DNA of 5,740 nucleotides from Elusimicrobiota bacterium (GTDB lineage Bacteria; Elusimicrobiota; Elusimicrobia; O2-12-FULL-59-9), in the NCBI GenBank assembly GCA_016206405.1, contig JACQRQ010000235.1:1-5740 (forward strand), written 5' to 3'. Below the pieces are notes generated by a model that worked only from the letters and a program-made list of their open reading frames with translations, was not told where the DNA came from and did not search any database. Both the position numbers and the translations under genes were made by a program. This document shows, piece after piece, positions 1-5,410 of the stretch (the first letter of the stretch is position 1; every line of letters starts with the position of its first letter).

Positions 1-26
1 ATGGTCAAATTAGCCGTTATTCAGGA

Positions 27-65
27 AGAGGCAGTACCTGGTTTGAGAGGCAGTACCTGGTTTGA
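27..65. repeat. 19-bp direct tandem repeat, two copies
   Basis: The unit GAGGCAGTACCTGGTTTGA occurs at 28-46 and again, identical and directly adjacent, at 47-65; the match extends one base to the left. It is followed by a second short tandem, TTGACAAAG/TTGACAAAC, at 62-70 and 71-79. The repeats lie downstream of the exported-protein gene that ends at 121, in sequence with no convincing gene. Their function is unknown. They could be a replication-slippage product or part of a dispersed intergenic repeat whose other copies lie outside the window. Confidence 0.85.
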
Positions 66-120
66 CAAAGTTGACAAACTTTTTGGTTTCCGTGCCTGGC
101 TGGACTTTCGGGGGCCGGGA

Positions 121-825
121 TCAACGCATGTTGGAATTGGTCGTTTCTAGGCGGGCGGCGTCATTGAGTTCCTGCTCGATGCGGTCGATTAAATTCTTTA
201 TTTTTTCTTCGGAGGCCCGGTCCGATTTGAGCGACTCAAGCTCCCGCTCCAATTGCTTGGTTCTCTGGGCCTGCTTGCGGACCACTTTGCCGGCGGGTTC
301 GGAGACGTAATTTTCCACGACCGCGTATTCCCTCTCCAGCCCGGCCTGCGCGTCTTTCAAGTCGCGCATGCTTTGCTCCGCCTTTTTCATGGCCTTGTCG
401 CCGCGCGCTTTGACGGCGTTGATGATCGACTCCAGTTGGCCGACGACCTTGGGATCGCCCCAATAGGTCGTATGACCGTAGGGCATGAGCACCGAATCCG
501 CGTAGTAGAGGCCCTCCGGCTTGATAAACCAGCGGTTGTAAAACTTCTGCTCCTCCTGGTCATAGACCGCCAGGCGGTCGAGGTCGGCGGACTTAATCCA
601 CTCGGCCTCCTCTCCCTTTTTCTCCAGTATGACGGCCATGGGGAAGGGGTCCTCTTTTATCTTGTCGTACTCCACGCTGACGCGCGCGTCGAGTTTAGGA
701 AAATTGAAAACCTCGGACCTGGTGGTCCCGCCGCCCGGAGACATTGGAAATTTGACGGCGCCCGCCGTTCCCAAGCTCGCCAGCAAGACTCCTGCGGCCA
801 AAGCCAAAACCTCATTTTTTTTCAT
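121..825 (-). CDS. Exported coiled-coil protein of unknown family (paralogue A)
   Basis: This encodes 234 residues that I do not recognise as a named family. Residues 1-23 look like a Sec signal peptide: MKK, a hydrophobic stretch (LALAAGVLLASLG) and an AGA cleavage site before VKFP. The product is therefore probably periplasmic or surface-exposed. The mature N-terminal part (about 24-110) looks globular and contains LAVYD (85-89) and YNRWF (96-100). From about 125 to the end it is rich in charged residues and Leu, with heptad-like spacing, suggesting long helices or coiled coil; GKVVRKQ is at 179-185 and RIEQELN at 215-221. It has no cysteine and no lipobox. The start is supported by AAGGAGG (831-837), 5 nt before the ATG. 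It lies 39 bp downstream of a paralogue of identical length, with which it aligns almost end to end after the signal peptide. A structural or envelope role is only inference. Confidence 0.88.
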   Translation of the reverse strand: MKKNEVLALAAGVLLASLGTAGAVKFPMSPGGGTTRSEVFNFPKLDARVSVEYDKIKEDPFPMAVILEKKGEEAEWIKSADLDRLAVYDQEEQKFYNRWFIKPEGLYYADSVLMPYGHTTYWGDPKVVGQLESIINAVKARGDKAMKKAEQSMRDLKDAQAGLEREYAVVENYVSEPAGKVVRKQAQRTKQLERELESLKSDRASEEKIKNLIDRIEQELNDAARLETTNSNMR

Positions 826-830
826 AGGTT

Positions 831-837
831 CCTCCTT
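831..837 (-). promoter_or_regulatory. Ribosome binding site of paralogue A
   Basis: On the minus strand this reads AAGGAGG, a near-perfect Shine-Dalgarno sequence 5 nt from the ATG at 823-825. It begins directly after the U-run of the intergenic hairpin, so folding or termination at that hairpin could influence access to the site. Confidence 0.85.
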
Positions 838-863
838 AAAACCGGCCCCCCCGGGGGGCCCGG
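838..863 (-). terminator. GC hairpin plus U4 between the two paralogues
   Basis: Positions 842-863 form an imperfect palindrome with 11-base arms, 10 of 11 paired; the single mismatch is 846/859. On the minus strand it begins one base after the upstream gene's stop codon and is followed by TTTT (838-841). This has the layout of an intrinsic terminator. However, the arms abut with no loop, so several central pairs must open, and the U-run is only four long. A partial terminator, an attenuator that lowers expression of the second gene, or an mRNA-stabilising 3' end would all fit. Confidence 0.5.
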
Positions 864-864
864 A

Positions 865-1569
865 TCACCGCATGTTGGAAAAAGTTTGCTCCAGGCGGGT
901 GGCGGCGTTGAGCTCCTGCTCGATGCGGCCGACCAAAGCCTTGATTTCTTTCACCTCGACCGCATCGCCTTTGGACTTGATGACTTTAAAATCCTCATGC
1001 AGGGAGCGGACTCTCTGGCGCTGCTTGCGCACCACTTTGCCGGAGGGCTCCGGGGAATATTGGGCGACGATCTCGTATTGAGTCTCCAGCCCGCCCTGGG
1101 CGTCCTCAAGGCCCATCATGAGCTTGTCGGCCTTCTCGAGCGCCTCTTTGCGCGACGCGTCCAGGGCCTTGCGGATGCCTTCAAGCTGGGGTATGATCGC
1201 CGGGTTGTCGTAAGGGGTCGGCTCCGGATAAATGGACATGATGGCGTCGTAGTAAATCAAACCCTCTTCGCGGAAAAACCAGCGGTTGTAAACCTGCTGC
1301 TGCGCGTTGTCATAGACGGCCAAGGAGTCCAAATCCTTCTCCCCGATGTAAACGTCCTTTCCGTCTTTTTGCAGCGTTACGCTGATGGGATTGGGGCGGT
1401 CGTCCATGAAGACCACGATCAAGCTCGCATTTTGGAGCGGGAACTTGAAGTCCTTGGCGTACATGCGGATGGGGCAGTCGGCGCAGTCCACGGCCCGGGC
1501 GGCGCTCAGCCCCGCCCCCAAAAAGCAAAACGCCGCCAGAAACGAGAAAATCCCGGTCTTTATCTTCAT
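865..1569 (-). CDS. Exported coiled-coil protein of unknown family (paralogue B)
   Basis: This encodes 234 residues, exactly the length of its downstream paralogue A, and is probably the first gene of a two-gene unit. I chose the ATG at 1567-1569, not the in-frame ATG at 1593, because GGGAGG (1576-1581) sits 6 nt before it and the protein then starts directly with a signal peptide: MKIK, a hydrophobic core (IFSFLAAFCFLGAGL) and an ARA site near residue 26. The mature N-terminus has a CADC pair (C29, C32) that A lacks; it could be a disulphide or a metal site, but it is not a lipobox. Shared blocks are LAVYD (83-87), YNRWF (94-98), EGL (102-104), GKVVRKQ (177-183), RIEQELN (215-221) and the terminal SNMR. 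The C-terminal 110 residues are charged and probably helical. The function is unknown; export is well supported. Confidence 0.88.
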   Translation of the reverse strand: MKIKTGIFSFLAAFCFLGAGLSAARAVDCADCPIRMYAKDFKFPLQNASLIVVFMDDRPNPISVTLQKDGKDVYIGEKDLDSLAVYDNAQQQVYNRWFFREEGLIYYDAIMSIYPEPTPYDNPAIIPQLEGIRKALDASRKEALEKADKLMMGLEDAQGGLETQYEIVAQYSPEPSGKVVRKQRQRVRSLHEDFKVIKSKGDAVEVKEIKALVGRIEQELNAATRLEQTFSNMR

Positions 1570-1575
1570 ATCTTT

Positions 1576-1581
1576 CCTCCC
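1576..1581 (-). promoter_or_regulatory. Ribosome binding site that fixes the start of paralogue B
   Basis: The minus strand reads GGGAGG here, 6 nt before the ATG at 1567-1569. The site lies inside the reading frame that would begin at the upstream ATG (1593), which argues that the upstream ATG is not the real start. Confidence 0.8.
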
Positions 1582-1613
1582 GTCGAAAGGCATCTATTTA
1601 TATGTTACCAGCG

Positions 1614-1681
1614 GGGGCGGCTCCGCCCCAGGGCCTTTAGGCCCAGATATCCATCGTCATTGGTCCCATGGGTTCATGGGA
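1614..1681. other. Three consecutive short hairpins in the divergent spacer
   Basis: Three inverted repeats follow one another. At 1614-1629 GGGGCGG pairs with CCGCCCC around CT (more realistically 6 bp with a 4-nt loop). At 1631-1644 GGGCC pairs with GGCCC around TTTA. At 1664-1681 TCCCATG pairs with CATGGGA around GGTT. They lie between the divergent promoter region and paralogue B, so they would fall in the 5' leader of B if its promoter is the AT-rich tract near 1740. None is followed by a U-run on either strand, so they are not ordinary terminators. They may be leader structure, operator sites or remnants of small palindromic repeats. Confidence 0.55.
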
Positions 1682-1740
1682 CTTTCGGCCCGGAACAATA
1701 GCGCCGGAGCGTTTTTCCTTTATTTTCCCTTGTACTTTTA

Positions 1741-1746
1741 TATAAT
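1741..1746 (+). promoter_or_regulatory. Probable -10 element of the transaldolase promoter
   Basis: A perfect TATAAT sits 36 nt before the transaldolase ATG, within an AT-rich tract (about 1711-1752) that stands out from the GC-rich surroundings. No good -35 box is found at 16-18 bp; the sequence around 1718-1724 is T-rich but poor. The tract also reads TATATT on the minus strand, so it may serve the divergent paralogue genes too. The call rests on base composition and the -10 match alone. Confidence 0.4.
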
Positions 1747-1772
1747 ATATAAGCCGGTCGGTCGGGACTTTC

Positions 1773-1778
1773 GGAGGT
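1773..1778 (+). promoter_or_regulatory. Ribosome binding site of transaldolase
   Basis: GGAGGT lies just before the ATG at 1782, with 4 nt between GGAGG and the start codon. It overlaps the third copy of the 10-mer GGACTTTCGG (1765-1774) noted in the findings. Confidence 0.8.
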
Positions 1779-1781
1779 ATT

Positions 1782-2873
1782 ATGAATCCCCTTTTGAAAC
1801 TGGACCAACTCGGGCAGAGCGTGTGGCTCGACAGCCTGTCGCGTTCCTTCATCCGCGGCGGCGAGCTTAAAAAACTCATCGAAGAAGACGGCCTTAAAGG
1901 CGTGACCACCAACCCCAGCATTTTTGAAAAAGCGGTCGGCACGGGTTCCGATTACGACGTCCTTATAGAAAAATCCGCGGCCGAGGGGAAAAACGAGGCC
2001 GATATTTTTGAAGCCATCGCCACCGGCGACGTGCGCATGGCGGCGGATGTCCTGGAAACCGTCTACAAGGCCACCCGCGGCCGGGACGGCTACGTCAGCA
2101 TCGAGGTCTCGCCCTATCTGGCTTATGACGCCGATAAGACGGTTCAAGAAGCCCGCCGGCTCTGGGAGACCGTCGCGCGGCCGAATGTGCTGGTAAAGGT
2201 GCCCGGCACGGAAGCGGGACTTCCCGCCGTGCAAAAGCTTCTCTCGGAAGGAATCAACGTCAACGTCACTTTGCTTTTTTCTCTGGAGCGCTACGAACAG
2301 GTGGTCGAGGCCTATCTGAGCGCCCTGGAGCAGCGCGCCGCCAAAGACAAACCCTTGGAGGCCGTGGCCTCCGTGGCGAGCTTCTTCGTCAGCCGCGTGG
2401 ACACCGACGTGGACGCGGCCCTGGCGGGAAAACATAAGGACCTGCTCGGAAAAACGGCGGTAGCCAACGCGCGCTTGGCGTATCAGATTTACAAGAAATA
2501 TTTCGGCTCCGAGCGCTTTAAAAAACTCCAGGCGCGAGGCGCGCAGACCCAGAGGCTTTTGTGGGCCAGCACCAGCGCCAAGAACCCGGCCTACCGCGAC
2601 GTGTTGTACGTGGAGGAACTCGCCGGTCCCGACACGGTCAACACCATGCCGGAGGCCACCCTTCAGGCGTTCCGGGATCATGGAAAAGCGCGTCTGAGCC
2701 TGGAGGAGAACCCGGAAAAATCCTCCAAGCACCTGCAAAGCTTGGCGGCGGCGGGCGTGGACCTCGACGCCGTCACCCTGCGGCTGGAAAAGGACGGGGT
2801 CCGGCTCTTTTCGGAGGCGATGGACCGCCTGCTTAAAGTGATCGCCGAAAAGAAAAAAGTTCTCGTGAGCTGA
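1782..2873 (+). CDS. tal: Transaldolase, long (mycobacterial/cyanobacterial) type
   Basis: Cytoplasmic enzyme of the non-oxidative pentose phosphate pathway. It moves a dihydroxyacetone unit from sedoheptulose 7-phosphate to glyceraldehyde 3-phosphate, giving erythrose 4-phosphate and fructose 6-phosphate. The 363 residues match the longer class of transaldolases (about 360-375 residues) and not the 310-320 residue TalB type. Visible motifs in order are WLDSLSR (15-21, catalytic Asp17), VTTNPSIFEKA (41-51), SIEVSP (106-111), VLVKVPGT (136-143) with the Schiff-base lysine at K139, NVNVTLLFS (159-167), FFVSRVDTDVD (201-211) and QRLLWASTS (257-265). All expected active-site residues appear present, so it should be functional. 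The start has a good ribosome binding site. Its stop is 1 bp before the next gene, implying co-transcription and probably translational coupling with the phosphatase. Confidence 0.96.
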   Translation: MNPLLKLDQLGQSVWLDSLSRSFIRGGELKKLIEEDGLKGVTTNPSIFEKAVGTGSDYDVLIEKSAAEGKNEADIFEAIATGDVRMAADVLETVYKATRGRDGYVSIEVSPYLAYDADKTVQEARRLWETVARPNVLVKVPGTEAGLPAVQKLLSEGINVNVTLLFSLERYEQVVEAYLSALEQRAAKDKPLEAVASVASFFVSRVDTDVDAALAGKHKDLLGKTAVANARLAYQIYKKYFGSERFKKLQARGAQTQRLLWASTSAKNPAYRDVLYVEELAGPDTVNTMPEATLQAFRDHGKARLSLEENPEKSSKHLQSLAAAGVDLDAVTLRLEKDGVRLFSEAMDRLLKVIAEKKKVLVS

Positions 2874-2874
2874 C

Positions 2875-3627
2875 ATGGCGCCCTACACCGTCGCCCAAGA
2901 TACCGGCGGGCGTTCCCACCAGGAAGACCGCTACGTCGCCGAGGAAATGGAGCGGGGATATTTTTTCGGCGTGTTCGACGGCCATGGCGGCGCCGAAGTT
3001 TCCGACATGGCCGCGACCATCGCTCCTCAATTTTTTTCCTCCGCTTTCAAAAAACGCAACTACCGAGGCTGCTTGAAAGCCATGACCCGGCAGCTTCATG
3101 AAACCACCAAGATGCTGCCCAGCGGCACCTCCATGTCGGTGGTCTTTATCCCCAAAAAAGGGCGCTACGCCTATGCCGCCGTTTTGGGCGATTCCCCCAT
3201 CCTGTGGCACCACAAAAAAAAGGTCTGCATTTCTCCGGACCACAATATCCGCTCCAACCCAGCGGAGGCCGCCGCGGCGGCGGCCCGTGGCGGGCAAATC
3301 GTCAACGGCTATCTCATGGATCCCCAGGCTGGCGCCTCGGTCGGCCTGCAGATGGCCCGGGCGCTTGGAAACGTCGCCCTTGACCGGGTCCTGGCGCGGG
3401 AACCTGAAATTTTTAAATTTCCCGTCAGCCCCAAGAAGCCGGTCATCATCGCTTCCGACGGCCTCCTGGACCCGGGCCACCGCGTGGAGCGGCAGGCGGA
3501 GCAGATCGAGATCCTCTATTCCCTGGCGCGCAGCGGCGGCGAGGCCGATGTTCTCCTTCAGGACGCCCTGAGCCGGCAAACGCACGACAACGTGACCGTC
3601 ATCGTCTACCGGCACCCCGCCGGCTGA
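2875..3627 (+). CDS. PP2C-family serine/threonine protein phosphatase
   Basis: Metal-dependent (Mg/Mn) phosphatase removing phosphate from Ser/Thr residues of target proteins, predicted cytosolic; no membrane segment or added domain is seen. At 250 residues it is a bare catalytic domain of normal bacterial size. Motifs in order are RSHQED (13-18), FDGHGG (34-39, metal Asp35), SGTSM (83-87), VLGDSP (103-108), ARALGN (161-166), ASDGLLD (193-199, metal Asp195) and HDNVTVIV (237-244, metal Asp238). The metal ligands are intact. The usual RALGD block ends in Asn166 instead of Asp, and a run of six Ala (132-137) follows the PDHN segment. The ATG is 1 bp after the transaldolase stop and has no good ribosome binding site, so translation probably depends on ribosomes finishing the upstream gene. 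No partner kinase lies in the window, so the substrate is unknown. Confidence 0.93.
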   Translation: MAPYTVAQDTGGRSHQEDRYVAEEMERGYFFGVFDGHGGAEVSDMAATIAPQFFSSAFKKRNYRGCLKAMTRQLHETTKMLPSGTSMSVVFIPKKGRYAYAAVLGDSPILWHHKKKVCISPDHNIRSNPAEAAAAAARGGQIVNGYLMDPQAGASVGLQMARALGNVALDRVLAREPEIFKFPVSPKKPVIIASDGLLDPGHRVERQAEQIEILYSLARSGGEADVLLQDALSRQTHDNVTVIVYRHPAG

Positions 3628-3649
3628 AGGCCCTTTCCCTCGAGCGCCC

Positions 3650-5338
3650 ATGCCGATTTCACCCCAAACCCTTAAGCGCGTCCAGGGACTCAATTATTTC
3701 GCCCACGACAAGCTGCTTCAAAGAATTCTTGCGCGGGAATTCGACCCGGACCGCCGCCAGCGGATTTTCAGCAACCTTTTGGAATTCGGCAAGCTTTGCG
3801 GCGGCAAATTAAGCGGCCTGATCGAAGAGGCTCATCAGCCGGGCAAACTTCCGGCCCTCATCAAATACGACCCGCGCGGAAACCGCGTCGATCACATCGA
3901 ATATTGCCTGGAGCAAAAACTGGCGCGAAAGATCGTATACGACTTCGGCATTCTAAACCTCGACGAGCAGACCGGCTACCCTTTTTCAGGGCAGCACCGC
4001 ATGGCGCTCTGGTATCTGCTCAATCAAAACGGCGAGGGGGGCGTCGCTTGTCCCCTGGCCATGACCCAGGGCCTTATTGAGCTGCTCAGGGAATCGGGCA
4101 CGCCCGAGCAGAAAGAGAAGCATCTGCCGCTTTTGTGCGGGATCGGAAGCAAATCCCATTTCATGGCGGGCCAATTCATCACCGAAATTCAGGGCGGCAG
4201 CAACGTCTCCGCCAACGAGACGACCGCGGCGCTCCAAAAAAACGGCAAATGGTCTTTAAACGGCACCAAGTGGTTCTGCAGCAACCCGGGAGACCTTTGG
4301 GTCACCACCGCCAAAGTTCAGCAGACCCAAACCGTCGGCCTATTCCTCGCGTCCCGGTGGCGCGCCGCCGGGAAACTCAACGGACACCACATCCTGCGCG
4401 TCAAAGACATCATCGGAACGCGCGGCAAAGCCACATGCGAAATCGAGTACCGGGACCTCGAGGCCGAGCCTATCGGCCGCCCCTCGCACGGCTTGGCGCT
4501 GCTCAACCGGGTGCTCAAGGTGTCGCGCATCGGCGTGGCGGCCGCCGGCATAGGCGCCATGCGGCGCGCTTACATGGAGGCCCTGCTCTACGCCGAGCAG
4601 AGGCAGGCCTACGGCCGTCCCATCATCGAATTCCCGCCGATCAACAAGACCCTGCTTGAGATGAAGCTGATATGGACCGCCGGCGTCCTGGCCGCCTTCC
4701 GCATGCACAAGCTCATCGAAGAAAAGGACCCCTCCCAGGACCTCCTGGTGCCGCTCCTAAAATACAAGATCTCCTCTCTGGCCTCGGCCGCCGTCAAGGA
4801 CGCCCAGATGGTTCTGGGCGGAAACGGCATGCTGGCCGATTACTCCATTCTTCCCCGCTTGGCGGCGGATATGACCGTCAACGAAACCTGGGAGGGCACC
4901 CACCATATTTTGGCGGCGCACGCCGTCAAAGCTTTCGGCCGCATGCGAATCCGCAACGCCTTTTGGCGCGAAATCAACGCCTCCATCCGGTTGGCCGAAG
5001 CGGAAAATATCGTGCAGTTGTCCGACTGCGCGAGCATCCTCAACCACACGAAAACGGCTTTATTGTCCCAAATACAGCAGATGAAGGAATCCGGCCCGCT
5101 CATCACCAGCCTCAACGCCCTGAAGCTCTGCAACCAAATTTACAGCCTTTTCGTTTTTTCGCTTCTGGTCAAGGAAGCCGTCGTGGATATCCGCAGAAAG
5201 AAAACCGACTTCCTCTATTTGATCCACGTGTTTCTGGACTTAAGCGAAGCCGAGCCCGGCGCCCCGGTGTCCTCCAACAGCGTCTTCTGCGATCAAGCCC
5301 GAGTTCTCAAAGCCCTCCGGGCGGACTTGCCGGAGTGA
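3650..5338 (+). CDS. Acyl-CoA dehydrogenase family flavoprotein, AidB-like
   Basis: This 562-residue protein belongs to the FAD-dependent acyl-CoA dehydrogenase superfamily; classical members oxidise the alpha-beta bond of acyl-CoA and pass electrons to ETF. Its length and the early YDPRGNRVDHIEY block (73-85) resemble the AidB/long-chain subgroup more than 380-residue enzymes. Further motifs are CPLAMTQG (134-141), FITEIQGGSNV (176-186), LNGTKWFCS (203-211), AEQRQAYGRPI (315-325), LGGNGML (389-395) and NETWEGTHHIL (411-421), where E415 matches the usual catalytic glutamate position. The flavin-side signature normally reads GGSD; here it is GGSN (N185). Residues about 430-562 are an extra, largely helical C-terminal region. 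The gene starts 22 bp after the phosphatase stop, with no clear ribosome binding site. No ETF, thiolase or CoA ligase gene is near, so the substrate cannot be inferred; an AidB-type role in damage response is also possible. Confidence 0.9.
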   Translation: MPISPQTLKRVQGLNYFAHDKLLQRILAREFDPDRRQRIFSNLLEFGKLCGGKLSGLIEEAHQPGKLPALIKYDPRGNRVDHIEYCLEQKLARKIVYDFGILNLDEQTGYPFSGQHRMALWYLLNQNGEGGVACPLAMTQGLIELLRESGTPEQKEKHLPLLCGIGSKSHFMAGQFITEIQGGSNVSANETTAALQKNGKWSLNGTKWFCSNPGDLWVTTAKVQQTQTVGLFLASRWRAAGKLNGHHILRVKDIIGTRGKATCEIEYRDLEAEPIGRPSHGLALLNRVLKVSRIGVAAAGIGAMRRAYMEALLYAEQRQAYGRPIIEFPPINKTLLEMKLIWTAGVLAAFRMHKLIEEKDPSQDLLVPLLKYKISSLASAAVKDAQMVLGGNGMLADYSILPRLAADMTVNETWEGTHHILAAHAVKAFGRMRIRNAFWREINASIRLAEAENIVQLSDCASILNHTKTALLSQIQQMKESGPLITSLNALKLCNQIYSLFVFSLLVKEAVVDIRRKKTDFLYLIHVFLDLSEAEPGAPVSSNSVFCDQARVLKALRADLPE

Positions 5339-5360
5339 TTCCACCAAACATTAGACCACC

Positions 5361-5400
5361 AGTGATAAAGTGATAGAGTGGTAAAGTGGTAGAGTGAAAA
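5361..5400. repeat. 8-bp tandem repeat, RGTGRTAR, about 4.5 copies
   Basis: Successive units are AGTGATAA, AGTGATAG, AGTGGTAA, AGTGGTAG and a decayed AGTGAAAA. The pattern is nested: the first 16 bp (5361-5376) recur at 5377-5392 with a single A-to-G change in each half. It occupies most of the 72-bp spacer between the acyl-CoA dehydrogenase and the release-factor-like gene. Because 8 is not a multiple of 3, the stop codons in the unit fall in every plus-strand frame. There is no dyad symmetry, so it is not a terminator. Function unknown. Confidence 0.9.
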
Positions 5401-5402
5401 AC

Positions 5403-5410
5403 GGGGGGAG
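5403..5410 (+). promoter_or_regulatory. Purine-rich SD-like site abutting the release-factor-like start
   Basis: GGGGGGAG runs directly into the ATG at 5411, leaving no spacer if GGAG is the pairing core. The nearest alternative in-frame start is a TTG at 5459 (codon 17) with no ribosome binding site, so the ATG remains the best choice. Initiation may be weak or rely on pairing with the 5' part of the G-run. Confidence 0.45.

Noticed and set aside
62..76. Two TTGACA sequences (62-67 and 71-76) as -35 promoter boxes
   Set aside because: No -10-like hexamer follows at 16-18 bp from either, and the sequence downstream on the plus strand is antisense to a gene. They are explained by the 9-bp tandem duplication.
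67..84. AAAGTT-GACA-AACTTT plus T-run as the terminator of the paralogue genes
   Set aside because: The six-pair stem contains only one G-C type pair per arm, and the T-run is on the plus strand, the wrong side for the minus-strand genes. It is too weak to call.
1..150. An open frame of 49 codons beginning with ATG at base 1
   Set aside because: It runs through the 19-bp tandem repeat and into the antisense of the exported-protein gene, ends in TAG at 148-150, and has no family resemblance. Upstream sequence is not available to judge a start or ribosome binding site.
1570..1593. Upstream ATG at 1593 as the start of paralogue B
   Set aside because: It would add eight residues (MPFDGRKD) before an otherwise perfect signal peptide, and the ribosome binding site GGGAGG lies inside that extension, 6 nt before the second ATG.
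253..1701. A 482-residue plus-strand open frame antisense to both exported-protein genes
   Set aside because: It has no ribosome binding site or recognisable domain. The two minus-strand genes have signal peptides, good ribosome binding sites and mutual protein conservation. The long frame arises because the two paralogues sit in the same relative phase in GC-rich DNA.
1674..2876. A 400-residue minus-strand frame opposite transaldolase
   Set aside because: The plus strand encodes an intact transaldolase with all catalytic motifs; the opposite frame is a GC-driven shadow.
2833..3693. A 286-residue minus-strand frame opposite the phosphatase
   Set aside because: The plus strand has complete PP2C motifs, and the minus frame shows no domain or ribosome binding site.
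5361..5400. CRISPR-like array
   Set aside because: The units are 8 bp, directly adjacent and without spacers, so this is a simple tandem repeat.
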